From JACKII01 sp965222315 (GTDB taxonomy: Bacteria > Pseudomonadota > Alphaproteobacteria > Bin95): a stretch of 64,000 nucleotides of DNA. Of this stretch, positions 36,461 to 46,400 are shown piece after piece. The translations under genes and the position numbers were made by a program. Below the pieces are notes generated by a model. The model was not told where the DNA came from, searched no databases, and saw nothing but the letters and a program-made list of their open reading frames with translations. The stretch is taken from the NCBI GenBank assembly GCA_965222315.1, contig OZ244951.1, forward strand, positions 310,001 through 374,000, given 5' to 3'. Position 1 is the stretch's first letter, and every line of letters begins with the position of its first letter.

Positions 36461-37204
36461 ATGAGCGAAGAAACCCGGCTTCTGGTCGGCCTTGGCAATC
36501 CCGGTGCGAAGTACGAGGCAACCCGCCACAATATCGGCTTCCGCCTCATCGACGCGATTGCGGCGCACTACGGCGCGCCTGCTTTCAAGGCGCAGTTCCA
36601 GGGGCTCTTCACCGAATTCCGGCTGGATGGCCGCAAGGTGCTGCTGCTGAAGCCGCAGACCTTCATGAACGAGTCTGGACGCTCGGTCGGCCCGGCATTG
36701 AAATATTTCAACCTGCCCATCGAGAGCGCCATCGTCTTTCACGACGAACTCGACCTTGTGCCGGGCAAGGTGCGCGTGAAGCAGGGCGGCGGCGTTGCGG
36801 GCCATAATGGCCTGCGCAGTATCAGGGCCCATGCGGGCAATGATTGCTGGCGCGTGCGTATCGGAATCGGCCACCCCGGCCACCCCAAGGCCGTGGCAAG
36901 CTATGTCCTGAAGCCATTTGCCAAGGCCGACGATGCCTGGATCGCGCCCCTGCTGGACGAGTTGCCCCGCCTGTTGCCCCTCCTGCTGGAAAACAACACC
37001 GGCGAGTTCATGAACCAATTGCACCTGCGCACGGCACCGCCCTCCGATAAGGCTGCGAAAAAGGTGCCGAAGCAAGAGTCCGGCGTGCAAGACACGGCTG
37101 CCAAGGTCCCGCAACCTGATGAAAAACCGCCTGCCGCCGGCATCGACCTGGCCGACAAAGCAAGCTGGGTCTCGCGCCTATTTCAGGGCGGCGGCCGGAA
37201 GTAG
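36461..37204 (+). CDS. pth: Peptidyl-tRNA hydrolase
   Basis: 247 residues from the ATG at 36461. The catalytic domain (1-190) has LLVGLGNPGAKYEATRHNIG with the catalytic His, LLLKPQTFMNESG, and VFHDELDLVPGKVRVKQGGG with the conserved Asp. A Lys/Pro-rich C-terminal tail of about 55 residues extends past the usual 190-residue length. It frees stalled peptidyl-tRNAs. Its last 27 bases overlap the convergent hydrolase gene. Confidence 0.95.
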   Translation: MSEETRLLVGLGNPGAKYEATRHNIGFRLIDAIAAHYGAPAFKAQFQGLFTEFRLDGRKVLLLKPQTFMNESGRSVGPALKYFNLPIESAIVFHDELDLVPGKVRVKQGGGVAGHNGLRSIRAHAGNDCWRVRIGIGHPGHPKAVASYVLKPFAKADDAWIAPLLDELPRLLPLLLENNTGEFMNQLHLRTAPPSDKAAKKVPKQESGVQDTAAKVPQPDEKPPAAGIDLADKASWVSRLFQGGGRK

Positions 37205-39010
37205 CGGCAGCAGCACCTGGCTCGGGTGTTCCGGTCCCATTAGCAGCGTGTTTCGCGCGAGCCGCCAGTCGCGCGCATGGACCGGGTTCTCGCCCGTCTG
37301 CGGGTTCACGTCCACCATTGGGAAGTTGCTGGACTGCACGTCCAGGCGGATGCGATGTCCGGCCTTGAACAGATTGGCGGTCGGGAAGCAGCGCACCTCT
37401 ACCTCGTAAGCCTTGCCCGGCTCCAATAACCGCCGGTCATCGCCGCCATCCCGGAAACTCAGGCGCAGAATGCCGTGTGTCAGGTTCAGGGCGAAGCCTT
37501 GGGGATAGTCGGCGCTCGCCGGATAGACGTCCACCAGCTTCAGGTGCAGGTCCGTATCCGGCGCGTCCGAGCGCACCCAGATCCGCGCCACCACCGGCCC
37601 GGCCACGACCGTGTCGTTGGTTAAGGGTTCCGTCTGGAACACACACACGTCCGGGCGGCTCGCGAGCGGCAGGTAGGGCTCGCGGCAGCCGAAGAAACGT
37701 GGCCCCTCCACCTGGTCATAGCCGCCCGCGCTGAACACCGGCTCGCCGGAGGAAAACGCGCCACCGATCGTTGGCACCGGGTTCTTCGGATCACTGACAT
37801 AGGTGATGCAGCCCGCCGCCGCTTCTTCCCGCACGAGTCCGCCGTCCGCGTGCAAGTAAAAGGGCGTCTCGACCGCCTCGGGCAAAGGCCAGTCGTCCGC
37901 CTCGATCCACTGCCCGCCGTGTTCCAGGCGTCCCGCGGCGTTTTTCCGGCCGGAACCGCCGCCCATGACGAACACCCGCACGGGCGGCTCTTCCGCCACG
38001 CCGTTGGCCTCGCCCTTGATCCAGCAATTGAACCAGCGCTTGCGGATATGCAGGAAGTCCTGGTCATAGACGGCGTCCAGCGTCGCCTCCGGCCCGAACT
38101 CCGCATCGCCGGCATAGGTCAGCGTCCGGTCGCCGTGGGTCCATGGGCCCAGAATTAACCGCAGGGGGCCTTTGCCAGCCGCCTTCAGGCCCAGATAGTT
38201 GTCGGTGGCCGTGCGGGTATAGGGATCGTACCAGCTCGACATATGCATCTGTGGCACGTCGGCGAAGTCAGGCCAGAACGCCTCCGCACAGATGCCCGCC
38301 TGCCGCCAGAACGGGCCATCGGTGACGGCGGCCCATTGCTCGAACATATAGTCTTCGTAGTCCGGATGGTGGCGCAGCGGCGAGTGTCCCTTGCGCCAGG
38401 GCATCCGGGTGAACCAGGCGCGGATATCCTCCGCCGCCAGCGCCGCCGCCAGCACCCGGTCCGCCTCGGCCTCCGGGCTCAGCCGTGCCTGCTTGTAGGC
38501 CCAGGTCGCCTGCTTCAGCTCGAATGCGCCGCCCTGCCGGATGCCGCTCTGGAAGGCATTGGAGAAGCCGCCGCAATCGAGCCACATCGCCGCCAAGCCC
38601 GGCGCGTTCAGGCTGGCGAGCGCCGCCTGCGTATGTGCGCAGTAGGAAAGCCCGAACGTGCCGATCTTGCCATTGCACCAAGGCTGCTCCACCAGCCAGG
38701 CGCAGGTGTCGTAGCCATCCTCCGCATCGCCCAGGTATTTCCGGTAGCGCCCCTCGCTGGCATAGCGCCCGCGCTTGTCCTGAAAGGCAACGGCAAAGCC
38801 GTCTTCGACGAAGGGCCGGGCGAAGTCCTCCCGGCTCATGGGCTCGTCCGGCTGGTCCAGCGTGATCTCGCTCCGGCTCGGCAGATGTTTGCCGTAGGGC
38901 GTCCGCTCCATCAGCACCGGCCAGGGGCCTGCGCCTTCGGGCCTGTAGATATCCGTCGCCAGCCGCACGCCATCGCGGGCGGCAATCATCACGTCGCGGT
39001 CGATTTGCAT
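37178..39010 (-). CDS. CocE/NonD family alpha/beta hydrolase
   Basis: 610 residues from the ATG at 39010 (AGGAG eleven bases upstream). The hydrolase domain begins MIAARDGVRLATDIYRPEG. The nucleophile elbow is GTFGLSYCAHTQ, in place of the usual GxSYxG, with Ser as nucleophile. A C-terminal jelly-roll domain (about 390-600) ends SSNFPMVDVNPQTGENPVHA. The family cleaves esters and amides (cocaine esterase, X-Pro peptidases, glutaryl acylases). Substrate unknown. The nearby Baeyer-Villiger enzyme on the same strand could produce ester substrates. The 3' end overlaps pth by 27 bases. Confidence 0.88.
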   Translation of the reverse strand: MQIDRDVMIAARDGVRLATDIYRPEGAGPWPVLMERTPYGKHLPSRSEITLDQPDEPMSREDFARPFVEDGFAVAFQDKRGRYASEGRYRKYLGDAEDGYDTCAWLVEQPWCNGKIGTFGLSYCAHTQAALASLNAPGLAAMWLDCGGFSNAFQSGIRQGGAFELKQATWAYKQARLSPEAEADRVLAAALAAEDIRAWFTRMPWRKGHSPLRHHPDYEDYMFEQWAAVTDGPFWRQAGICAEAFWPDFADVPQMHMSSWYDPYTRTATDNYLGLKAAGKGPLRLILGPWTHGDRTLTYAGDAEFGPEATLDAVYDQDFLHIRKRWFNCWIKGEANGVAEEPPVRVFVMGGGSGRKNAAGRLEHGGQWIEADDWPLPEAVETPFYLHADGGLVREEAAAGCITYVSDPKNPVPTIGGAFSSGEPVFSAGGYDQVEGPRFFGCREPYLPLASRPDVCVFQTEPLTNDTVVAGPVVARIWVRSDAPDTDLHLKLVDVYPASADYPQGFALNLTHGILRLSFRDGGDDRRLLEPGKAYEVEVRCFPTANLFKAGHRIRLDVQSSNFPMVDVNPQTGENPVHARDWRLARNTLLMGPEHPSQVLLPLLPAAALK

Positions 39011-39126
39011 CAGGCGGAAAGCTCCTGGCGGATAGAACGCTTGCACTATGCGGACGCTTTCGCCCGCCGCCAAGGCGTCGTAGGCTCCGCCGTTGCCTAT
39101 ATTCACGTCCCGAAAGGAACCACTCC

Positions 39127-39486
39127 ATGGCTATCGAACGTATCGACATCACTACCGGCCCCGGCCCCCGCATGAGCCGTTGCGTCGTCCGCGGCGACAC
39201 AGTTTATGTTTGCGGCCTGACCTCCAGCGACACCAACCTCGACATCAAGGGCCAGACTCAGAACATCCTGGACAAGATCGACGACTATCTGTCGAAGGCC
39301 GGCACCAACAAGTCGAATCTGCTGCACGCCCAGCTCTGGATCACCGACATGAAGAACTTCGCCGGCATGAATGAGATCTGGAACGCCTGGGTCGATCCGG
39401 CCAACCCACCGGTGCGCGCCTGCGTGCAAAGCGGCCTCGCCCGTCCGGAAATCCTGGTCGAAATCATGGTGACGGCGGCGAAATAA
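39127..39486 (+). CDS. RidA (YjgF/YER057c/UK114) family protein
   Basis: 119 residues. The conserved Arg97 in NPPVRACVQSGLARP and the N-terminal VVRGDTVYVCGLTS belong to the family. RidA proteins hydrolyse reactive enamines/imines made by PLP enzymes, while some relatives act in catabolic pathways. It lies between, and in opposite orientation to, the CocE/NonD hydrolase and the Baeyer-Villiger monooxygenase. The family Arg is retained, so imine deaminase activity is plausible. Confidence 0.87.
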   Translation: MAIERIDITTGPGPRMSRCVVRGDTVYVCGLTSSDTNLDIKGQTQNILDKIDDYLSKAGTNKSNLLHAQLWITDMKNFAGMNEIWNAWVDPANPPVRACVQSGLARPEILVEIMVTAAK

Positions 39487-39509
39487 CGTCTGCTGAAGAT
39501 ATTCGGTGT

Positions 39510-39559
39510 CCCGGCGAGATGCCCGGCCCTGAGCCGGGCGGAACGCCGGGTTTTCGTTT
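39510..39559. terminator. Probable intrinsic terminator between convergent genes
   Basis: A long GC stem (CCCGGCG 39510-39516 with CGCCGGG 39544-39550; inner GCCCGGC 39521-39527 with GCCGGGC 39533-39539) is followed by TTTTCGTTT. It can end the ridA-type transcript; the T-run is on the plus side only. Confidence 0.65.
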
Positions 39560-39624
39560 CATAGCTCAACCCTGCTTTAGCCCCGGCCCGTCGAACGTCG
39601 CAGGCCCGGTGGTCCGGCCGGGCG

Positions 39625-41217
39625 CTACGCCACCGCGAACCCGTCATACCCCTTGGCCACCACGTCTTCGCACTTGGCGATATAGGCGGGCAGGCCGCCG
39701 ATATAGGGCATGAACACCTGCGGCTTTCCCTCGATATTCGCGCCCACATACCAGCTTCCGACCTTGGAGCGCAGGCTCTTGCTCGCCACCTGGTTCACAT
39801 GGTCGACCCAGGCGTCTTCGGCTGCCGTTTCCGCCTCGATCCGGTGTTTGCCCTGTTCCTGCATGTAGCCGATGGCATCCGTGATCCATTCGACGTTCTG
39901 TTCGATGGACGGCAGCATGTTGGTCAGCACGCTGGGGCTGCCCGGTCCCGTCACCATGAACATGTTGGGGAAGCCCGCCACGGTCATGCCCAGGTAGGTG
40001 CGCGGCCCGGCTTCCCACTTGTCCCTCAGTTCCAGACCATTTGCCCCGCGGATATCGATCCGCAGATAGCTGCCGGTCATGGCGTCGAAGCCGGTCGCGT
40101 ATACAATGCTGTCGACCGCGTATTCCTTGCCATCATGCAGTATGCCTTTGGCCGTGATCCGCTCGATCGGCTTTTCGCTTACGTCTACCAGATGCACGTG
40201 CGGCTGGTTGTACATGGCATAGTAGTTGGTATCCACGCATAGGCGTTTCCCGCCGATGATGTTCTTCGGGCACAGCAGTTCCGCCGTTTCCGGGTCTTTC
40301 ACGATGCTGCGGATCTTGTTGCGCACGAATTCCTGGGCGTATTCGTTGGCGCGTTCGTCCACCAGCGTGTCGATAAAGCCGCCGAGGAAGGTCAGCCCGC
40401 CCTTCTGCCAGCGCGCTTCCAACTCCCGCTCGATTTGCTCCCTGGGTGTTTCCAAGGCCTTCCGGTTGCCGAAGTCGCCCAGCAGACCGGAGACCATGGT
40501 CTTGGCCTCTGCCCGGAAGTCGCGGTACTTCGTCTTCACACTCGCAACATAGTCCGGGTCCTGGGGGCCGTTGTGCGCCGGGATCGAATAGTTGGCCGTG
40601 CGCTGGAAAATGGTCAGGTCGGTGGCCTCCTTCGCGATCTCCGGTGAGGACTGGATCGCGGTCGAGCCGGTGCCGATCACCGCAACCCGCTGGCCGGTAA
40701 AGTCCACCGGCTCATGCGGCCATTCGCCGGTGTGATAGCTGTTGCCCTGGAAATCATCGATGCCCTCGATCTTCGGCATGTTGAAGGACGAGAGGCAGCC
40801 CACCGCCAGCACGAAATACCGCGCCCGGGTCTGCTTGCCGTCGCTGGTGGATACCAGCCAGTCGTCGCTGGCATCGTCGAAATGCGCCGCCGTCACCCGC
40901 GTTTCAAACCGGATGTCCCGGCGCAGGTCATAGCGGTCGGCAACATGCTGGGCATAGGCCAGGATTTCAGGCTGCGGCGAGTATTTCTCGGACCACTCCC
41001 ATTCCTGCTCCAGTTCCGGATCGAACTGGTAGGAATACTGCATGCTCTCCACATCCACCCGCGCGCCCGGATAGCGGTTCCAATACCAGGTGCCGCCCAC
41101 GTCGGTCCCCGTCTCAAAAGCAATGGCGCTCAGGCCCATCTTGCGGAAGCGGTGCAGCAGATACATGCCGCCGAGGCCGGCCCCCACGACAATCACATCA
41201 AAATCCCGATCGGCCAT
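39625..41217 (-). CDS. Flavin-containing Baeyer-Villiger-type monooxygenase
   Basis: 530 residues from the ATG at 41217. FAD-binding motif VGAGLGG at 11-17, NADPH-binding motif GTGSTA at 182-187. Between them is the Baeyer-Villiger fingerprint FxGxxxHxxxWP at 156-167 (F156, G158, H162, W166, P167). It should insert oxygen next to a carbonyl carbon, turning ketones into esters or lactones with NADPH and O2. The gene is convergent with the RidA-family gene and divergent from the DUF533 gene. The substrate (cyclic or aromatic ketone) is unknown. Confidence 0.92.
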   Translation of the reverse strand: MADRDFDVIVVGAGLGGMYLLHRFRKMGLSAIAFETGTDVGGTWYWNRYPGARVDVESMQYSYQFDPELEQEWEWSEKYSPQPEILAYAQHVADRYDLRRDIRFETRVTAAHFDDASDDWLVSTSDGKQTRARYFVLAVGCLSSFNMPKIEGIDDFQGNSYHTGEWPHEPVDFTGQRVAVIGTGSTAIQSSPEIAKEATDLTIFQRTANYSIPAHNGPQDPDYVASVKTKYRDFRAEAKTMVSGLLGDFGNRKALETPREQIERELEARWQKGGLTFLGGFIDTLVDERANEYAQEFVRNKIRSIVKDPETAELLCPKNIIGGKRLCVDTNYYAMYNQPHVHLVDVSEKPIERITAKGILHDGKEYAVDSIVYATGFDAMTGSYLRIDIRGANGLELRDKWEAGPRTYLGMTVAGFPNMFMVTGPGSPSVLTNMLPSIEQNVEWITDAIGYMQEQGKHRIEAETAAEDAWVDHVNQVASKSLRSKVGSWYVGANIEGKPQVFMPYIGGLPAYIAKCEDVVAKGYDGFAVA

Positions 41218-41400
41218 GATAGGCGATCCCCTAAAAAAGTAGCTCACTATAACCTGTGGCTGCACTTTAGGAGCCGCCGCAGCGCCGATGCAAGAGAGGT
41301 CGGGCTGCGCGTCGGGGCGAAATCGGCGCTTTGTCTCTGGTTTGGCGCGTTGCCGATCCTACATATCAGCGGCAATTCTTGGGAACGGAAAGGTGTCGTA

Positions 41401-42210
41401 ATGTTCAACGCAACTGACCTGCTTGGCCAATTGATGGGTTCAGGCATGGCGCCTTCCACGGAGCGCCGCGCCCAGCACGCGTTGGGCGAACGGGGCCTGC
41501 AGCGCGCCGATAGCCCGTTGAGCGATCTTCTCGGCAATCTGGGCAGCGGTGGATCTGGTGGTGGCGGTCTACTCGGCGGGTTGGCCGGCGTGGCTGGACA
41601 GGCGCTCGGCAGCGCCAGGCGCGGCGTGGAGGACAACAATCCACTCGCTATCGGCGGGCTCGGCGCGTTGGCGGGAGCGGTGCTCGGCGGCGGCAGCGGT
41701 GCGTTGAAGGGCGGTGGCCTCGCCTTGCTTGGCAGCCTAGCCTATGCCGCGCTCAATCCTAAGCAGGCGCAGTCCGCGCCGGCGCCGGAAGAGATCCAGC
41801 AAAATGCGCCGTTGGAGATGCGTGGTGCGCAGACGCCGGCCGAAGAAGAGGCGCTGGAGGAGAACGCCAACATCCTGTTGCTGGCCATGATCAATGCAGC
41901 CAAGGCGGACGGACAGGTAAGCACTGAAGAGTTTCAGCATATTTCCGGCAAGTTGAAGGATGCCGGTGCGGAGCAGGAAGGCATGGCCTACTTGCTGGGC
42001 GAGTTGCAGAAGCCGCTGGATGTTCAGGCGATGGTTTCCCAGGTGCAGTCGCCGGAACTGGCTGCCGAGGTCTATGCCGCCTCGTTGCTGGCGATTGAGG
42101 TCGATACGGAAAAAGAACGCCAGTATCTGCGCCAACTTGCTGCGGCCTTGCCCCTGCCGCCGGAGGCCGTGCCCCGCTTGCATGAAGCGTTGGGCGTACC
42201 GATGGTTTAA
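41401..42210 (+). CDS. DUF533/TerB-like membrane-associated protein
   Basis: 269 residues from the ATG at 41401. The first half is Gly/Leu-rich with a hydrophobic segment around 80-115 (GGLGALAGAVLGGGSG and GGLALLGSLAYAALNP). The second half (about 145-269) is an all-helical TerB-like domain with LLLAMINAAKADGQVSTEEF. This is the architecture of E. coli YebE-type inner-membrane proteins, whose function is not established. A much longer upstream frame runs antisense through the monooxygenase and is not real. The sulfotransferase follows on the same strand. Confidence 0.8.
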   Translation: MFNATDLLGQLMGSGMAPSTERRAQHALGERGLQRADSPLSDLLGNLGSGGSGGGGLLGGLAGVAGQALGSARRGVEDNNPLAIGGLGALAGAVLGGGSGALKGGGLALLGSLAYAALNPKQAQSAPAPEEIQQNAPLEMRGAQTPAEEEALEENANILLLAMINAAKADGQVSTEEFQHISGKLKDAGAEQEGMAYLLGELQKPLDVQAMVSQVQSPELAAEVYAASLLAIEVDTEKERQYLRQLAAALPLPPEAVPRLHEALGVPMV

Positions 42211-42318
42211 CCTTCCGCCCGGCCTTGGCCATACCCGGTCTTTCGTCCGGCGCATGGCGTCTCTATGCTCCGCCGCGACATCGGACGGCATCAGGTTGCG
42301 CAAGGGAAGCGACAGAGC

Positions 42319-43209
42319 ATGGAACGCAAGTATCATTTTATCTCCGGCCTGCCCCGGTCGGGCTCCACGCTCACGTCGGCGTTGCTGCGTCAGAACCCGC
42401 GCTTTCACGCTGGCATGTCCAGCCCCATCGCCGGTCTTTTTGAAGGCATCGTCAGCCAGGTCTCCGCTGGGTCGGAGCTTTCGACCATGGTCAGCCAGGA
42501 ACAGCGCAAGCGCCTGCTGCGCGGTCTGTTCGAGAGCTATTACGGCGAATACGAGCAGCCCGTAATCTTCGATACCAACCGTGCCTGGACGGCCAAGCTC
42601 TCCGCCCTGATGACGGTCTTCCCGGAGGCCAAGGTTATCTGCCTGGTGCGGGATGTGGCTTGGATCATGGATTCGATGGAGCGCCAGTTCCGCAACAATC
42701 CCTTCGAATACACACGGCTGTTCAACAATCCGGGCGAACGCTCCACCGTCTACACGCGGGTCGAGGCCATGGCGGGCGCGAACCGGCTGGTGGGATTCCC
42801 TTGGCATGCGCTGCGCGAGGGTTGCTATTCGGAGTTTGCCGACCGGCTGGTGATCGTGGATTACGACCTGATCGCGAACCGACCGCGCGAAGTGTTCAAG
42901 CTGATCTATGAGTTCCTCGGGGAGGAGCCGTTTGAGCACGATTTCGGTGATGTAAACTACGATGCGCCAGAGTTCGACGCCCAACTGGGCATGGATGGCC
43001 TGCACCGCGTTCACAAGAAGGTGGAGCCCCGTCCGCGCGAGACCATCCTGCCGCCGGACCTGTTTCAACGGTACAATAATATGGCGTTCTGGCGTGATTT
43101 GCCAAATTCCAAGGCATTCCGGATCGTTGCGCAGGCGCCGGAACAGCCGCAGAACCAAATGCCCCAGGGACCAGCGGACGGAACCCCGCAGCAGACGCCG
43201 CAGGCTTAG
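42319..43209 (+). CDS. Sulfotransferase family protein
   Basis: 296 residues from the ATG at 42319, with an AAGGGAAG site. The 5'-phosphosulfate loop is near the N-terminus, in FISGLPRSGSTLTSALLRQN (residues 7-26). It is followed by KVICLVRDVAWIMDSMERQF, the 3'-phosphate binding region. PAPS-dependent sulfation of a small molecule, glycan or peptide is expected. The Gln/Pro-rich C-terminal tail is unusual and may be disordered. No PAPS synthesis gene is nearby. It directly precedes the giant secreted protein gene by 231 bases, but a link is not shown. Confidence 0.82.
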   Translation: MERKYHFISGLPRSGSTLTSALLRQNPRFHAGMSSPIAGLFEGIVSQVSAGSELSTMVSQEQRKRLLRGLFESYYGEYEQPVIFDTNRAWTAKLSALMTVFPEAKVICLVRDVAWIMDSMERQFRNNPFEYTRLFNNPGERSTVYTRVEAMAGANRLVGFPWHALREGCYSEFADRLVIVDYDLIANRPREVFKLIYEFLGEEPFEHDFGDVNYDAPEFDAQLGMDGLHRVHKKVEPRPRETILPPDLFQRYNNMAFWRDLPNSKAFRIVAQAPEQPQNQMPQGPADGTPQQTPQA

Positions 43210-43333
43210 TGCTGTTTCCTGCTTAACCCCCCGGAAATATTCGTAAAAACGGATAGATTGTATTTGCGCCCTGAGTTCACTACCGAGTATGGTGCCACAT
43301 ACAGAAAATTAATGCGTTGTTAAGCCGGACAAA

Positions 43334-43347
43334 GGTCACGAGTGACC
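43334..43347. promoter_or_regulatory. GGTCAC-GA-GTGACC palindrome upstream of the giant gene
   Basis: A perfect six-base inverted repeat with a two-base centre, about 95 bases before the start codon of the giant secreted protein. A weaker palindrome (GTATGGTGCCACATAC, 43287-43302) lies before it. Both could be operator sites; no regulator is known. Confidence 0.3.
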
Positions 43348-43440
43348 GCGGCTTGACGCGCTGGGCGGCGTTTAGTGCGGATTGTGGGGGTCCCGCCCAT
43401 CGTTAGCCTGCGCGGCTTCCTCCTCTTAAGGAATGACGCA

Positions 43441-46400
43441 ATGGGCCTTTCCATGACCAATATCCAAACACCGAAGACCTTCGTGAACATCAACGAAGGG
43501 GCGGCTCAGGTGCAGGATTGGCTGTTCGTCAATCCCTTTCCGGACCTTTCGCCGGCTGGCAGTTGGACGGTCGAGGTCTGGGCGGGCACGGATGACAATG
43601 ACGGTCAAATAAACCGCATGGTCGATATGGCCTTTGGTGGTGGCGGACATGCCTATTCGCTTTTTGTGCAGAACGGCTTGGCCGGTCTGCAGGTAACGAC
43701 CGCTACCGGCGACGTGTTCGTGCAGGGCGGCCCGAATATTGCGGACGGCGACGGCCATCACATTGCCGGCGTGTTTGACTCGGTCGCCGGCGACCTTATC
43801 CTTTATGTGGATGGCGAGGAGGTTGGCAGGGCGTTCAACGTCGCGGCGCCCGTCAGCTCCGTTTTCCCCCTACAGATTGGCCGCGGGGTCAAACCGGACG
43901 AGTTCTTCGACGGTGGTATTGCGGAGGTCCGGGTCTGGAGCACTGCCCTGACTCAGGCCGACATCACGCAGTTCGCCGTGGACCTGGAGCCGGGCCTGCA
44001 GACTGACCTGAAATTATATGTCGGTTTCGACGATGGCGTTGCGATCGATGTTTCCAATACCGGCGCGACCGTTGTCTCCGAAGGCAACCCGGAACCGGAC
44101 TCCCTGTTCCTGTTCCATGCCGGCACACCGGATTTGCTCCAGGTGCAGGACGGGGTGCCGGGCTTCGTTGACAAGATCCAGGTTCTGAACGATCTGGGCG
44201 ACGTTACCTACAAGCTGGAGTGCACCGGCGGCGCCTTCACCCTGCCGAACCCGGAACTGTTGACCGATGTGGTTGGCGACGGCACCGGCGACCTGAGCTT
44301 CAAAGGGACGTTCGCCGACGTCAACGCCAACCTGGCGGGAATGATCTTCAGTCCAAATCCCGGTTTTACCGGCACCACGACCATCGATTTCAGCATTCAC
44401 GATGGCTCTGGCCTGGTCGAGTCCGCGGAAGTTATCGCTATCGTTGCTCCCAGCAACAGCGTCGTGAACACCGCCATGGACGTGATGGACGAAAGCGACG
44501 GCGTGCTGTCGCTCCGAGAGGCCATTGGCTTTATTAACGACGATACGTCGACTGCCCCCATCACCTTCGACCCGACCGTATTCAACAGTGAGAGCCAGGA
44601 CATTATCCGCCTGACTCAGGGCGAGATCGATATACTCAAAGCCGTAACCATCAACGGTGACATCGATGGCGACGGTACGCCGGACGTGACGATTACCGGC
44701 GACGCCAACGGCGACGACATCACCGACCCGTTCGGAATCACCGATGTAGACGCCAGCCGAGCCGGCCCGGACCTGATGGCGGACAACAGCCGCATCCTTA
44801 ATGTCACCGGTACGGTGCCGGTTGAGATAATCGGCCTTTCGCTTACCGGTGGGCAGGGCATTGATGGCCTCGGCGGTGCAATTGGGGCGGGCAATGGCAC
44901 ACTCACTGTCAGAAACGCCACCATCGACGGCAACATTGCGCGCAATGGCGGTGCTATAGGAACAAATGGCAGCCTTTATCTCGACAACACCAACATCCTC
45001 AACAACCGCACCACCGCTGAAACAGGCGGTTATGCTGACGGCGGCGGTATTTTCGCCTCTGGTTCCACGGTCCTCATAGACGACAGCTTGATTGCTGGAA
45101 ATCGCACTACATCAGGCGACACGTTCGGCGGCGGCCTTATCTCCTCCGGAAATACCACCATCCGCGATTCCGTTTTCCGGGATAACTATGTCGGATACCA
45201 AGGCGGTGGCCTGCGCAGCTCATATTTGACCGTCACTAACAGTGTTTTTGAAGGTAACTCTGCAGGCCGCAATGGCGGCGGCATTTATGCCGACAATTCG
45301 CTGGATATCGCCAACTCGACCGTCAGTGGCAACACCGCAGGAGGGTATGGCGGCGGAATCCGTGCCACCACTGTCAACGGCGTTAACCTCACCGTCAGCG
45401 GCAACCAATCCTATGGCGAGGGTGGCGGAATCCGAGCTTCTTACGTAAACCTCGACCACTCTACCGTCAGCGGCAACAGCACGACCGGGCCTAGCGGCTA
45501 TGGCGGTGGCATTTCCGCCTCGACCAGCCTGACCCTTCAGGACAGCATCATCCTCGGCAACGAAGCCCGCGGAGTCAGCGGTACCGACGAGGTCAACCCG
45601 ACTACATTTACCTTCAATGGCCTGAACATTGTCGGCGCGGATTACACGGCGTTCGACGCCAGCCTCTATGCCCTCGCCGTCAACGCCGACCCGGCCGATG
45701 TCTTCCTGACCACGGCCACTAGCGCCACCAGCACGGTCGCCTTCGGCGTGCTGGCGGACAATGGCGGAGCCGTTCCAACCATCGCCCTGAACCATTTCAA
45801 CTACACCAATCCAGCGCTCGATACGGCCGGTGGCGGATTGCCGAGCGATGTCTACGACGTTGATGGCGACGGCAACACCAGCGAATACCTGCCGACCGAT
45901 GCCCGCGGTCCCGGCTATGTGCGCGAGTTTGCCAAAGGCTATGGTGTGCCTGCCGCCGACGTTGGCGCCTTCGAGGCACAAGGCGCGATTGGCCTGTTGG
46001 TCAATACCGCAGAAGACTCATTCGATTTGTTCGACGACAAAGTCACCCTGCGCGAAGCCGTGCACATGAGGGATATCGGGGCGCTTACGGGCACAATCTC
46101 CTTCGACCCCACTGTCTTCAATGGCGAGCCTGGCGACATCATCCGCCTGACCCAGGGCACGATTACCTTTACCGACACGTCGCCCAACTCGAGCATCGTC
46201 ATCGACGGCGATCTGGACGACGACGGCACGCCCGACGTGGTGCTCTCCGGCGACGTGCTAGGCAATGACATCACGGGCACGGGCGGCATCACCGACATGG
46301 CGCAAAGCGCCGGCACGGCGGTGCTGGACGACAACGTCCAAATCTTCAACTTCCAGAATTTCGGCTACGCCACCGAACTGGACGGCCTAGTGTTGACAGG

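Noticed and set aside
40714..41400. N-terminal extension of the DUF533 protein
   Set aside because: The in-frame extension is antisense to the Baeyer-Villiger monooxygenase; the ATG at 41401 has a ribosome-binding site and gives the family N-terminus.
41737..43158. 473-codon minus-strand open frame
   Set aside because: Runs antisense through the DUF533 and sulfotransferase genes, both of which have recognisable domains.
43375..43440. GTG start for the giant protein
   Set aside because: No ribosome-binding site; the ATG at 43441 has AAGGA eight bases upstream.
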